From Methanobrevibacter ruminantium (GTDB taxonomy: Archaea > Methanobacteriota > Methanobacteria > Methanobacteriales > Methanobacteriaceae): DNA of 64,000 nucleotides. The DNA lies in NCBI GenBank assembly GCA_004553595.1, contig SFKZ01000006.1, positions 1 through 64,000 on the forward strand. Direction: 5' to 3'. Numbering within the stretch: the stretch's first letter is position 1; every line of letters begins with the position of its first letter. Below the pieces are notes generated by a model, which did not search any database, was not told where the DNA came from, and saw only the letters and a list, made by a program, of their open reading frames with translations. The position numbers and the translations under genes are program-made. Below, in pieces: positions 55,059 to 64,000 of this stretch.

Positions 55059-56090
55059 TTACTTTTTAGAATTTCCTAATTCGTAAGTCTTATTTACAAT
55101 AAGTTCAAATAAATTGTCTGTTTTAAGTTCAATTGGTTCATGAGGATTTACTATAAAGCTTAATGCCTGTTGAGTAATATCCTCTAAATCAGTTGTCCTA
55201 TACATCAAACCATTATCCACATAAAACTGGTCTACAGATAATGTGTCTCCAGGATAACATGAAATGACAGGAGTCTGTAGAATAGCCGCTTCCCTATTCA
55301 TTGTTCCACCTGCACCAATTACAAGATCACATGCCTTAATTATGCTTGAAGTGTCAACAGGTGGCTTAAGGATTGTTACATTCTTGATTCCTTCAAAAAT
55401 CTCTGCTTGCTCTTTAAATCTAGGAAGAATAAGAATATTAGCATATTCCTTTAGGACATCTACAACTGGAGATAAAACAGATTTTCTGCAATCAGTATTC
55501 AAATAAGAAGCAAGAGACGGTTCAGGTCTCATTAAGATAGTCTTTTGAAGTGGCAAGTCTAATCCCAAATCATCAAAGACATTCTCATTAAACTTAAAAT
55601 TGTTAAAGTGCATAAGCTCGGAAGTTCCGTTATACTTGATGATATCATTTGGATTTGCACCATACTGCATTAATTTCCATTCATCGATAATGCTTGGAAC
55701 TATAATCTTGCTGCATAATGGAAGAGTCAACTTATTTGCAGCCATTGCATGCTCATTATCCAGAACAAAAAGACTTGGAATTGCAAGACCAAATGCTACC
55801 CTTGGAAGTTCAATGGAATGCTTTGACAATGCCACATCAAAGTTTTCACCGGAAACAAGGTCTGCCAAGTCCACAACACGCTGTGCACTTTCCTTAAGCT
55901 TTTCTTCCAATGTGACCCCATGCTTACCTACAGATACAAAATCAATATCATACATATCCATTAATTTATGAATGTCACCGAATTTACGTGCAGTGACTAA
56001 AACATCCTCTCCCTCATTTTCAAAATACTTAATGACATCTTTAAAAAATCTTACATGAGGAGCATTTGATATATCAATCCATATTTTCAT
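55059..56090 (-). CDS. DUF354 family protein (GT-B-like fold)
   Basis: 343 residues. KIWIDISNAPHVRFFKDVIKYFENEGEDVLVTAR at the N terminus and VIGAGGTMNREAAILQTPVISCYPGDTLSVDQFYVDNGLM in the C-terminal half mark the DUF354 family, predicted to adopt a two-domain glycosyltransferase fold like MurG or UDP-GlcNAc epimerase. The role is not established; cell-envelope sugar metabolism is a fair guess. AGGTGAT precedes the ATG. Confidence 0.9.
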   Translation of the reverse strand: MKIWIDISNAPHVRFFKDVIKYFENEGEDVLVTARKFGDIHKLMDMYDIDFVSVGKHGVTLEEKLKESAQRVVDLADLVSGENFDVALSKHSIELPRVAFGLAIPSLFVLDNEHAMAANKLTLPLCSKIIVPSIIDEWKLMQYGANPNDIIKYNGTSELMHFNNFKFNENVFDDLGLDLPLQKTILMRPEPSLASYLNTDCRKSVLSPVVDVLKEYANILILPRFKEQAEIFEGIKNVTILKPPVDTSSIIKACDLVIGAGGTMNREAAILQTPVISCYPGDTLSVDQFYVDNGLMYRTTDLEDITQQALSFIVNPHEPIELKTDNLFELIVNKTYELGNSKK

Positions 56091-56232
56091 GAAATCACCT
56101 TTTATAAATATTATTTTAGTAATACTTAATAAATTTTAGTAATAATTAAATAAAAAACAGCGAAAAATAATGAAAATAAATTAAAAGAATAAAAAAGATG
56201 GTTAAAAACAACCATTGAAAAGATTTTTGGTC

Positions 56233-56261
56233 AAGGTTTTTGACCGAAGGTCAAAAAACTT
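56233..56261 (-). terminator. Hairpin after hypB
   Basis: AAGGTTTTTGACC (56233-56245), loop GAA, then GGTCAAAAAACTT (56249-56261): a 13-bp stem with one G-T pair. It begins four bases beyond the hypB stop on the minus strand, a strong transcript-end or stabilising hairpin. Confidence 0.7.
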
Positions 56262-56265
56262 GGAT

Positions 56266-56985
56266 TTAATGATGATGGTCATGATCATGACTGTGCTCAT
56301 GGTCGTGGTCATGATGATGGTGATGTTCAGCTTCGTGAGATTTAGCATCTTTAATAGCTTCAATCACTTCATCTAATCCTTTACCTTCTTTTAAGCTGGT
56401 TGTAATGACTTTTACATCAGGATTAAGTTTCTTAGCATCAGCAACCATTTTATCAGTGCTTGCACCAACAGCATCAGCTAAATCAATCTTATTGATGATA
56501 ATCAAGTTAGAGTCTTTGAAAATGTAAGGGTGTTTTTCTACAGTGTCATCACCTTCAGTAACACTGACAACAACAATTCTCATATGAGAACCTAATTGGA
56601 AGTCAACAGGACAGATTAAATTACCTACATTTTCAATGAAAAGATAATCGATATCATCAAGAGGAAGGTCACCTAAACCATGGCCCACCAAATGGGCATC
56701 CAAGTGACATTCTGTACCAGTGTTCAACCCGACAACAGGTGCATTGTGGGATTTGATTCTGTCAGCATCAAAATCACTTATGATATCTCCTGCAAGTACA
56801 CCGACTTTCTCATCAAGATTATCAATTAAGTCTTCAATAAGAGCTGTTTTACCAGATCCAATAGCTCCTACGAAGTCTATACAAAATATATCGTGGTCTT
56901 CCAATAAATGTAAATTCTTATGTGCTAATCTGTCATTAGCATCCATAATATTCTTTGCTATCTCTACATCTGCAATCTTATGCAT
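56266..56985 (-). CDS. hypB: Hydrogenase nickel incorporation GTPase HypB, C-terminal His tail
   Basis: 239 residues. GTPase that delivers nickel to [NiFe] hydrogenases. P-loop FVGAIGSGKTALIEDL (about 40-55), GDIISDFDADRI, the metal-site region GTECHLDAHLVG, IENVGNLICPVDFQLG, and NKIDLAD. The last 20 residues are nearly all His and Asp (HHHHHDHDHEHSHDHDHHH). Bacterial HypB often has a His-rich stretch, but at the N terminus; here it is at the C terminus. GGTGA five bases before the ATG at 56985 sets the start. It follows hypA by 182 bases. Confidence 0.96.
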   Translation of the reverse strand: MHKIADVEIAKNIMDANDRLAHKNLHLLEDHDIFCIDFVGAIGSGKTALIEDLIDNLDEKVGVLAGDIISDFDADRIKSHNAPVVGLNTGTECHLDAHLVGHGLGDLPLDDIDYLFIENVGNLICPVDFQLGSHMRIVVVSVTEGDDTVEKHPYIFKDSNLIIINKIDLADAVGASTDKMVADAKKLNPDVKVITTSLKEGKGLDEVIEAIKDAKSHEAEHHHHHDHDHEHSHDHDHHH

Positions 56986-57167
56986 ATGATTCACCTTCAA
57001 AACATGTAATTTTATAATAAGTTTAATAATTTTAAAAATTTGGACAATATTTTTAGTATTTTATTAAAAAAGTATTGAAATTATCAAAAGAAATATTAAG
57101 TATTCCAATAGAATTTTCTATTGTGAATTTTTAACTAATTTTAATGGAGGGGTAAAGAAGAATTTAA

Positions 57168-57551
57168 CTAATTTTCATCATCCTCTTTTTCAATACTAAT
57201 GCTTCTAACGGTAATGTCTTTACCATTTATGACTTGAACCCTATGACTTTCACATTCAGGACATAAAATCATAGGTGCATAGTGGTCACTATCATCAACA
57301 TTACCTATACCTTCAAAGCCACAATTGTGACATTTAATTTCAACATCAACAGTTTTAATGATCATCTCGGCATTTTTAGTTAATTCTTCACCTTCACACA
57401 TAACACCGAGCATAAACTTCAATTGTTCTGGATTCAACATAGCCAACTTTCCAATTTCAATAACCATTTCAGTAACTTCAATTGCATCATTAGCCTGTGC
57501 AGTTTCTAAAACTGTGTTGAAAATCCCTTGAGCCATAGCAAATTCGTGCAT
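57168..57551 (-). CDS. hypA: Hydrogenase nickel incorporation protein HypA
   Basis: 127 residues. The N-terminal MHE carries the nickel ligand His2, and the zinc site is CHNCGFEG ... CPECES (two CxxC pairs). MLNPEQLKFMLGVMCEGEE is the conserved middle. GGAGAT precedes the ATG. With hypB it loads nickel into F420-reducing and other [NiFe] hydrogenases. An AAAAAGTATTACT element on its own strand lies 108 bases upstream of the ATG. Confidence 0.96.
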   Translation of the reverse strand: MHEFAMAQGIFNTVLETAQANDAIEVTEMVIEIGKLAMLNPEQLKFMLGVMCEGEELTKNAEMIIKTVDVEIKCHNCGFEGIGNVDDSDHYAPMILCPECESHRVQVINGKDITVRSISIEKEDDEN

Positions 57552-57658
57552 TCAATATCTCCAAATATAAATTAATTAAATTATAATATAATATTTTAAT
57601 TAATATAATATAAAACTATTGTTGATTAATCAAACAATTATTATTTAACTAATTCGTA

Positions 57659-57671
57659 AGTAATACTTTTT
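57659..57671 (-). promoter_or_regulatory. AAAAAGTATTACT element upstream of hypA
   Basis: Minus-strand AAAAAGTATTACT, the same 13-mer as in the P-type ATPase and ABC importer promoters. The probable hypA TATA box (AGTTTTATATTATA, about 57605-57618) lies about 40 bases closer to the gene. Confidence 0.6.
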
Positions 57672-57768
57672 AAAAAAAAAAAAAAAATTAAATGAATAAA
57701 AAAGAGAGTTAATTCAAAAAATAGGGAAATTAAAAGAGAATAAAAGAAAATAAAAAAAGTTATTAAAT

Positions 57769-58689
57769 TTATCTTAAAGCATCAGCAATCAATTTAGCTA
57801 CAGAGATGCAGCTAACATCTGATTTCAATGTGTCTGTACTTGACAAGTCACGAGCTCCTGCAGCCATGATCTTTAAAACAGCATCATTTACAAGCACTGG
57901 GTGAACACAACAGACATCTACAGATTTTGCACCATGCTCTTTTAGGATACCTATTGCATTTACAATTGTTCCACCGGTAGCAATAATGTCATCAATGATG
58001 ACTGCTTCTTTTCCAGCTACAGAATCAATGTTAACTTTAGAATCCTTTTTAACCTTATCAAGATCTTCTGTGTCAAAATCACATTGAACATCAACGATTC
58101 TGGTTTCAACCTTGTCAGGACCTAATCTGACTTTGCTCATATAGGTACAATTGCAGCCGAGAATTTCAGCTATTTCCTCTGCAAATCCTAAAGCACCTTT
58201 ATCTGGAGCGATGATTATAGGGTTTTCCACCTTGTCAGCAATGTATTCTGCAATTGGTGCCATAGCAGAAAGGTTTGCAGTTGGAATGTTGAAGAAGTCT
58301 CTGACACTGTCTTCATGCAAGTTGATTGAAATGAATTCATCTGCACCGGATTCTTCAATCAAGTTGGATACCAATTGAGCGGAAATGGCTTCCCCATCTT
58401 TAAATCTTAATTCCTGTCTACCATAACCCAAATATGGGACAACCACTTTAATATGCTCTGCACCTAAGTCTTTAAGAGTTCTAAGTATAAATAACAATTC
58501 AATTAAATTTTCATCTTGAGGAAAACCGGTTGATTGAATAACTGTAACATTCTTTTCAACTTCCCCTTTAATCCTAACATACCTTTCTCCATCTGGGAAT
58601 TTTTTAGTTTCAAGAGGACATAAGGTTTCTCCTAATTCCTTAGCAACGTTTGCTGCCAATTTTTGTGATGCTGAACCACCAATTATCAA
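57769..58689 (-). CDS. prs: Ribose-phosphate pyrophosphokinase
   Basis: Makes PRPP from ribose-5-phosphate and ATP for nucleotide and histidine synthesis. 306 residues. FPDGERYVRI near residue 35, the paired PRTase folds, NLHEDSVRDFF in place of the usual DLH region, and the PRPP loop VIIDDIIATGGTIVNA near residue 212. The start is TTG at 58689 with GGTGA five bases before it; the longer frame begins four codons earlier without a site. Confidence 0.96.
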   Translation of the reverse strand: MIIGGSASQKLAANVAKELGETLCPLETKKFPDGERYVRIKGEVEKNVTVIQSTGFPQDENLIELLFILRTLKDLGAEHIKVVVPYLGYGRQELRFKDGEAISAQLVSNLIEESGADEFISINLHEDSVRDFFNIPTANLSAMAPIAEYIADKVENPIIIAPDKGALGFAEEIAEILGCNCTYMSKVRLGPDKVETRIVDVQCDFDTEDLDKVKKDSKVNIDSVAGKEAVIIDDIIATGGTIVNAIGILKEHGAKSVDVCCVHPVLVNDAVLKIMAAGARDLSSTDTLKSDVSCISVAKLIADALR

Positions 58690-59055
58690 AATAATCACCA
58701 AAATTATTGTAGTTAATCATAAAATTTTATTAATTAATCCAATTAATAATATACTAATATCTTTATAAATGTTTATAATTAAATATTACTATTTTAAAAA
58801 AATCAGAACATCAATAGTTAATATTTTTATAAAAATCCATTAGAAAAACAAAAAGTGTAAAATTAAACTGAAAATTAAAAAAGTTTTAAAAAAAATAGCA
58901 AAAATAAAACAAAGAATTAAAAATAGTGAAAAGTTAAAAAAAGTAAAATAAAAAAGGCAAAATAAAAATCAGAAAAAAAAAAGATTTTTGAAATAAAAAA
59001 AGTAAAAAAAAAGTAAAAAAGAGTAAAAAAAGTAAAAAAATAGAAAAATTATTTT
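58690..59055. other. A-rich intergenic region
   Basis: 366 bases, no gene seen. The prs promoter lies near 58750-58775 (minus-strand TTTATAAAGATATTAG). From 58830 onward the plus strand is a long purine-rich A tract. It reads as repeated T runs on the minus strand and would terminate the 59056 membrane-protein gene. Confidence 0.5.
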
Positions 59056-60153
59056 TTATCTGCTTACAGCTTCATTGCTGTCTCTTCTAATGGATACAGT
59101 ATGAGCCAATACTAAGGATCCCAAGAACATGAATGTCAGTAAAGCCATACCGTTTACAGTCCTGTTGAATAAGAAAAGACCAATGATTGCTTGGGAAACA
59201 AAACCGGTAAGGGAACCAATTAAAAGAACCTCTTTACCAAGGTATTTCCTATTTTTACTTTCTCTTTTATGCCTGTATTCCCTTAAAATCATTAATCCAA
59301 CGATAATGGTTCCTAAAACTATTAAGAGCAATATCAAGAATGTGAGATATCCAAAGTCATAAGCATAACCAAAAATACCTGGAAGCATATAATCGATTGT
59401 ATCCTTTCTGGTTACCAATAGACCAAAGAAGAGAGGGAACGGTAAACCAAACATTAATATGAATTGCATTGGCAAACTGATATAACCATCAGCAAATCCG
59501 GAACTATTTGACCAGTAAGAGGATGCAGGGTCATGCCCAATTAACCAAGTATTTTCAACTACTAATTTTAAACTGGATAATGAATTTGCTGCAAGTCTTG
59601 AAATCCTAAGCACAGGAGAGAAAACTTCCATACCACTGATTCTTGCAACTATCTCTAATATTCCAAAAGCAACTAATGCGGCTCCAAAGAACATTCCGAT
59701 TCTTCTCAATGTAAGAATGGATTTTTGTCTAAAGGATTTTGAAATAATAGTGTATCCTATGAATAAACCAACAAACCATAATAATAAGAAAGATCTATGC
59801 ATTGCTCCTCCAAAGATAGTAATTGCTGCAAGAAGCATATAAACTATCCTTTTCAGCCGCGCTACATTAACCCCCGACTCTTCCATCACCTTCAGCGAAG
59901 CTAATGCAGTTATAATAGCTAAAAGAGCAATTGGGCCGAATGGGTGAGTAAATTCATGCTGACCAAATGACAATATCAGAAATGCTAAATCCGCTCCGAA
60001 TAAAATTGCAAATCCTCCAGATAAGAATAGGGATAGGAAAGTAACTACACTTAATGAAAAAGGAACTAGATTTAGAACAAATATCATGGTAGCAAGTAAA
60101 ATCAAACCTACTTCGACTATAAGTTGAAAATGATTTTGAGCTATCAATAACAT
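59056..60153 (-). CDS. Polytopic membrane protein, function unknown
   Basis: 365 residues with about nine or ten membrane helices. Helices are at about residues 10-30, 34-52, 78-95, 108-124, 128-146, 160-180, 230-250, 275-300 and 318-355. An extracytoplasmic loop between (SLKLVVENTWLIGHDPASSYWSNSSGFADGYISLP) is conserved-looking. I do not recognise the family. GTGAT before the ATG at 60153 sets the start. A second membrane-anchored unknown lies upstream on the same strand with a 271-base gap. Confidence 0.8.
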   Translation of the reverse strand: MLLIAQNHFQLIVEVGLILLATMIFVLNLVPFSLSVVTFLSLFLSGGFAILFGADLAFLILSFGQHEFTHPFGPIALLAIITALASLKVMEESGVNVARLKRIVYMLLAAITIFGGAMHRSFLLLWFVGLFIGYTIISKSFRQKSILTLRRIGMFFGAALVAFGILEIVARISGMEVFSPVLRISRLAANSLSSLKLVVENTWLIGHDPASSYWSNSSGFADGYISLPMQFILMFGLPFPLFFGLLVTRKDTIDYMLPGIFGYAYDFGYLTFLILLLIVLGTIIVGLMILREYRHKRESKNRKYLGKEVLLIGSLTGFVSQAIIGLFLFNRTVNGMALLTFMFLGSLVLAHTVSIRRDSNEAVSR

Positions 60154-60424
60154 GAAATCACACAATGAATAATTTTAATTTTTTAAGTTTTTAATTTGTA
60201 AACTGAATAATAAATAATCTTTAAAATATCTAAAATAACTTTTAAGATTATATATACATCATTATTTTTATTTAATTAAGTATTTAAATATTAGTAAAAT
60301 TAGAAAAAATTATTAAAAATTAGGGAAAATAGAGAAATTATTAAAAAATAGAAAGAATTATTAAAAAATAGAAAAAATAAAAAAAGAAAGAGAAAAGTTT
60401 GTTTTGAAAAAGGATTCAAAACTA

Positions 60425-60907
60425 TTAAATTAACATGATTTTAATATTACCTAACAAGATATCTGGAATAATCGGTAATGGGTTTACATGTGTAATACTT
60501 ATAGCAACAGCATCCCCACGAGAGTTTCCTTCGACCCAGTCATGTTGACGGATAGTATCTAAAATATTGTCTCCAAAAATGTGTGCAGCTGCCTGATCGT
60601 TAATGATCACTAAAACATGAGGGCTTACACCATAAGTATATTCCATAATCTCTTTAGCATCTTGATAAGGATTATCAGTCATATAAATGTTATGAAGAGT
60701 ATGACCATTTGCATTATGTGAACTTCCCGGATAAATCCAAGTAAAACCTCCATTTATACTCCATAAAGCAGCCATATCTACTCCGGGAATTCCTCCTTCA
60801 GTATCGTCTTGAGCTAAAATCAAAATACCGGAAAATGCAGTTATCGCTAAAAACAAAACAACGACAACAGCAATGATACCTACAGCTTTTTTTAATGTAG
60901 TTGCCAT
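60425..60907 (-). CDS. Membrane-anchored protein, function unknown
   Basis: 160 residues. N-terminal anchor (VGIIAVVVVLFLAITAFSGILIL), then an extracytoplasmic domain: WSINGGFTWIYPGSSHNANGHTLHNIYMTDNPYQDAKEIMEYTYGVSPHVLVIINDQAAAHIFGDNILDTIRQHDWVEGNSRGDAVAISITHVNPLP. It is rich in His and Asn but has no motif I know. GGTGAT before the ATG at 60907. It may work with the 59056 membrane protein, judged only from adjacency. Confidence 0.75.
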   Translation of the reverse strand: MATTLKKAVGIIAVVVVLFLAITAFSGILILAQDDTEGGIPGVDMAALWSINGGFTWIYPGSSHNANGHTLHNIYMTDNPYQDAKEIMEYTYGVSPHVLVIINDQAAAHIFGDNILDTIRQHDWVEGNSRGDAVAISITHVNPLPIIPDILLGNIKIMLI

Positions 60908-61172
60908 TTTATCACCACCATAATTCATCAAATTGAAAACGTCAATTGATAAAAATGAATTTCTTATAATTTTGCTATTATATTTGCTATAAGATGTTTT
61001 TACATCTAATTATTATTATAACACATTTTTAATATATAAACTTTTTGCATATAGAACAATAAAAATAAGTGAAAATAGCAATTATAAGAAGAAATCATTA
61101 AAATAAAGAAAATTAAAGTTAAAAAATAATAAGAGATAAAAAAAGAATAAAAAAATTAGAAAAATTAAGAGA

Positions 61173-63284
61173 TTAGTTATGACTTGGATTAGACAAAGCC
61201 ATAGAGTCAGCAGATACTTTACTGGTTACAGCACCACTGATTTCTCTCATTTTCTTAATTAACCTTTCCTTTTTGCTACCATTGATTAAGATATTTTCTA
61301 AAACATCCCCAATGGTTTCAATAGGAATGATTTCAATCATGTCTTCATACTTTTTCTCAAGCATTACGTCATCCATATTGGATTTAGGAAGTAAAACTTT
61401 CTTAATACCTGCTTCTGCTGCTGCTTCAATCTTAGCAGTAGCTCCACCAATAGGCATTACATCTCCACGAACACTTAAGGAACCTGTGAGTGCGACAGAT
61501 TGGTCAATAGGAATTCCTTCAACAGCAGAGATTACAGCTGCAGTTATTGAAACACTTGCACTGTCCCCTTCAACCCCATCATAACTTTGAAGGAATTGAA
61601 CGTGAATATCGTGGTTGGAAATGTCAACTTGAGTGTATTTCTTAATGATTGCACTTACATTTTGAACTGAATCCAATGCAATTTCTCCAAGCTTACCAGT
61701 TACAATGATTTTACCTTCATTCTTACTGTTTGCAGGAGCCATTTCAGCAGCGATTGGCATGACAATACCGCTCCTATCACCCATAACAGCCAAACCATTA
61801 ACCATACCGATTTTTCCACCTGATGAATGGAATACACTGTATTCTTTTCTTTGTACGATGGACCTGTCAACAATTTGCTGTTCTAAGGTTCTTGCAAATC
61901 TTTTTGCGGTTACAACATGCTCAGCAGTTACTAAATCTGCACCTTCTTCAATGGCTACATCTCCAGAGGAACGTACTAAACCACCTAACTCCCTTAATCT
62001 AAGAGTCAATGCGTTTTTTCTGCCTGCTCTACGTTTAGCTTCCAAAATGATTTCATCAAGCGCATCAGTAGCAAAGTGTGGAATTCTTCCATCATTTTTG
62101 ACTTCCTGAGCTACGAATTGGACAAGCTTTCTTCTGTTTTCTTCAGTATCTTCCATATAATCTTTCATGAATACTTCATAACCGTATCCTCTGATTCTTG
62201 AACGCATTGCAATGTGCATACCTTCGAGAACTTGAATGTTACCTGAAGCTACAAGAACAAAATCACAAGGAACCGCTTGAGAACGAACCATTGCACCACT
62301 GCTGTTTTCACTTTGACCAGTGATTGCATATTTTTTCTCTTGCATTGCAGATAAAAGCTCTTGTTGAGTTTTCATGCTCATTGTACCAATTTCGTCAATG
62401 TATAAAACCCCTTTGTGTGCCTTATGGATCATACCACTTTCAACACGCTCGTGTGCAGGAGTTCCAAGACCCCCGGATTGGTAAGGGTCGTGCCTTACAT
62501 CACCAAGCAATGCACCTGCATGAGCTCCAGTAGCATCCATGAATGGAGCAAATCTTTTATCTCCATTGTTCACTAACAATTTGGGTGCACTATTGGAAAC
62601 TCTAGGCTTGATTTGCATTGAAATGAATATAACAAGAAGTGCAGCAATAATAGCTTCAAATATTCTTTGATACATCAATCCAAGAACGAAAATGGCTGCA
62701 GTGACGAACATGGTAATCATCATCTTTTTCTCATCACCGCTTTTGGCATTAGCCTTGTTTGCCTTAACTATCTTTTTACCTTGACCTGCTGGCACGGTTC
62801 TAATCAATGGATAATTGCTGTCTTCCAGATTTGGATAAACCAAAACATCCTGAAGCACTTCAGGAGGCAATAATTCAGCCATACCTTTAGCTAACATTGA
62901 CTTACCTACACCAGGGTCTCCTATAAGAAGAACATTTCTTCTTTGTTTTGCTGCCTTTTTAATAGTCTCAACAGACTCTTCATGACCAATAACCTGATCA
63001 ATAAGCAAAGGAGGCACTTCTATATCAGCAGTGTTTGAAATTGAATCATAATCAAGCATAGGTTTGATTCTGCGATTTCCTTCATCATCTTCAACAAATT
63101 CGACTTCAAGGGAATCCTTATTTTCTACCTTGGTTTCTGCAATTTCTTCAACTGCATCAGCATCAGCAACTTTATCAGTTTCTTCAGTTTCATCAATTAT
63201 ATTGTCTTCTACAGGGGAGTCTACGATTTCTTCTTTAGACTCTAACTCTTCTACTTCTGTAGCCATTACTTTATCTTCTTCCAT
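61173..63284 (-). CDS. lonB: Archaeal membrane-bound Lon protease (LonB)
   Basis: 703 residues. ATP-dependent protease facing the cytoplasm. It has an acidic N-terminal extension (about 70 residues, unusually Glu/Asp-rich), AAA+ domain with Walker [15 protein letters not shown], and an inserted pair of membrane helices ([37 protein letters not shown]). Walker B is [12 protein letters not shown], and the C-terminal protease domain has catalytic Ser in [13 protein letters not shown] and Lys in [21 protein letters not shown] before the ATG. The promoter on its own strand has TTTATATA near 63436-63443. Confidence 0.96.
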   Translation of the reverse strand: MEEDKVMATEVEELESKEEIVDSPVEDNIIDETEETDKVADADAVEEIAETKVENKDSLEVEFVEDDEGNRRIKPMLDYDSISNTADIEVPPLLIDQVIGHEESVETIKKAAKQRRNVLLIGDPGVGKSMLAKGMAELLPPEVLQDVLVYPNLEDSNYPLIRTVPAGQGKKIVKANKANAKSGDEKKMMITMFVTAAIFVLGLMYQRIFEAIIAALLVIFISMQIKPRVSNSAPKLLVNNGDKRFAPFMDATGAHAGALLGDVRHDPYQSGGLGTPAHERVESGMIHKAHKGVLYIDEIGTMSMKTQQELLSAMQEKKYAITGQSENSSGAMVRSQAVPCDFVLVASGNIQVLEGMHIAMRSRIRGYGYEVFMKDYMEDTEENRRKLVQFVAQEVKNDGRIPHFATDALDEIILEAKRRAGRKNALTLRLRELGGLVRSSGDVAIEEGADLVTAEHVVTAKRFARTLEQQIVDRSIVQRKEYSVFHSSGGKIGMVNGLAVMGDRSGIVMPIAAEMAPANSKNEGKIIVTGKLGEIALDSVQNVSAIIKKYTQVDISNHDIHVQFLQSYDGVEGDSASVSITAAVISAVEGIPIDQSVALTGSLSVRGDVMPIGGATAKIEAAAEAGIKKVLLPKSNMDDVMLEKKYEDMIEIIPIETIGDVLENILINGSKKERLIKKMREISGAVTSKVSADSMALSNPSHN

Positions 63285-63587
63285 ATGAAACCTCCTAAAT
63301 ATTTTGATTTTACTTAATTTCTAGTTAATATGACACCATTGTTTTTTAAATAAAGCTTTAAATTTATAAATTACCTCAATATTTCATTATATTAATATAT
63401 ATTAAACTACATGCTTAATAACTTTATGATTTTAGTTATATAAAAAGGTTTGTATTTTAGTAACTTTTATTAACTAAAATAAGCGAACATGAAAATCAAA
63501 ATTAGAACCTCAAGATAAACAAATCAAATAAAATTTATATTTTATAAAAAACAAATGAAACTAATATACAAGAATTTGGGTAAGATT
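63285..63587. promoter_or_regulatory. Divergent lonB/cobQ promoter region
   Basis: 303 bases without a gene. Minus-strand TATA for lonB near 63436-63443 (CCTTTTTATATAAC); plus-strand TATA for cobQ near 63531-63541 (AAATTTATATTTT). The distance between them suggests independent promoters. Confidence 0.55.
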
Positions 63588-64000
63588 ATGACAAAATGTT
63601 TAATGATTCAAGGAACTGCTTCCAATGCAGGAAAGAGTTTAATCGTTGCAGCGCTTTGTAGGATATATACAAAAAGAGGATATAAGGTTGCACCGTTCAA
63701 ATCACAGAATATGTCCTTAAACTCATACACTACAAAGGAAAACAAGGAAATTGCCATTGCACAGGTATTGCAGGCAAAAGCTGCAAACATAGAGCCTACA
63801 GTAGACATGAACCCTATTTTATTAAAGCCTAAGGGCGAATCATGTTCACAGGTAATCATTCAAGGTGAAGCAGTTGGAAACAAGGACTTCTTTAGAAAGT
63901 ATGACAAGACAAAAACTACCCAAAAGGACATTGACAATAATCTAATGGATGATGAAGATTATAGGATCATGGCAAAAGAAGCTGTAATAGACTCATTAAA
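63588..64000 (+). CDS. cobQ: Cobyric acid synthase, N-terminal part (runs off the window)
   Basis: Amidates adenosylcobyrinate a,c-diamide to adenosylcobyric acid in B12 synthesis. The first 137 codons are visible: the dethiobiotin-synthetase-like P-loop [42 protein letters not shown] and the CobQ-type [36 protein letters not shown]. The ATG at 63588-63590 follows GGGTAAG. It supplies the corrinoid needed by Mtr and by MetE-type methyl transfer. The stop is outside. Confidence 0.93.
   Translation, partial: MTKCLMIQGTASNAGKSLIVAALCRIYTKRGYKVAPFKSQNMSLNSYTTKENKEIAIAQVLQAKAANIEPTVDMNPILLKPKGESCSQVIIQGEAVGNKDFFRKYDKTKTTQKDIDNNLMDDEDYRIMAKEAVIDSL

Noticed and set aside
56108-56145. AGTAATACTTAAT near the DUF354 promoter as a further member of the AAAAAGTATTACT family
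   Set aside because: Only nine bases match and the flanking A and T runs of the true copies are absent; in such AT-rich DNA this is likely chance.
1-64000. CRISPR arrays, insertion sequences, integrases or prophage genes
   Set aside because: No spaced direct repeats, transposase motifs, integrase motifs or phage structural genes were seen; the tandem repeats are short and low-complexity.

Overview
The window is AT-rich archaeal DNA (low-complexity A/T intergenic stretches, GGTGAT/GGAGG ribosome binding sites, BRE/TATA promoters) from a methanogen of the order Methanobacteriales, most like Methanobrevibacter. The grounds are a methenyl-H4MPT cyclohydrolase (mch), a surface protein with what look like pseudomurein-binding repeats, archaeal TFB, archaeal LonB, an MTH675-type nicotianamine synthase homologue, HypA/HypB, and the 5' end of a 16S rRNA gene with the Methanobacteriales-like start TCTGTTTGATCCTGGCAGA. 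Most genes are on the minus strand.

Layout. 1-0.8 kb: 16S rRNA 5' end (running off the left edge) and its leader. 0.8-10.5 kb: ADP-forming acetyl-CoA synthetase, then a cysteine block (cysS, an XRE-type regulator, cysE, cysK), ogt, nth and aroA. 10.6-14.6 kb: decay and accessory genes, namely an ABC1/UbiB kinase gene split by three frameshifts, a DUF1810 + ADP-ribosylglycohydrolase pair, and a broken flavodoxin-family gene. 14.7-28.3 kb: housekeeping (valS, pheT, YjbQ + DUF3781 pair, adenine deaminase, TFB, carbonic anhydrase, Mrp ATPase) with small unknowns (a SWIM-finger protein, a membrane protein, an EamA transporter). 28.6-32.9 kb: a large Ig-repeat/transglutaminase surface protein and a Ser/Gly-rich membrane-anchored protein. 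33-44 kb: a metal-homeostasis region. 44-50.6 kb: mch, a flavodoxin-family gene with an alcohol dehydrogenase remnant behind it, two DUF2115 paralogues, a core MetE-type methionine synthase with two methanogen-specific companions, two tiny zinc-ribbon genes and a Panacea-domain protein. 50.8-55 kb: a heterodimeric ABC exporter with a MarR regulator. 55-64 kb: DUF354, hypB, hypA, prs, two membrane proteins, lonB and the start of cobQ.

Most interesting: 33.6-43.9 kb combines a nicotianamine-synthase-like enzyme, a GNAT acetyltransferase, a complete Opp/Nik/Cnt-type ABC importer (binding protein, two permeases, two ATPases) and a His-tailed heavy-metal P-type ATPase, all on one strand. This resembles the bacterial staphylopine/pseudopaline metallophore systems (CntL is NAS-like; CntABCDF is Opp-type) but lacks the opine dehydrogenase and racemase. 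A sequence element AAAAAGTATTACT occurs four times (as AAAAAGTATTACTTTT) before the P-type ATPase, in and around the promoter of the binding-protein gene, and again before hypA (nickel insertion into hydrogenase). This ties the three loci into one probable metal regulon, with nickel as the likeliest metal in a hydrogenotrophic methanogen. A second shared promoter element links the P-type ATPase to a C_GCAxxG_C_C redox protein/flavoprotein pair.

Starts were moved from the longest reading frame wherever a ribosome binding site decided it; several genes use TTG, and the large surface protein appears to begin at ATT or to carry a one-base deletion. All family assignments are from reading motifs, not from a database search.
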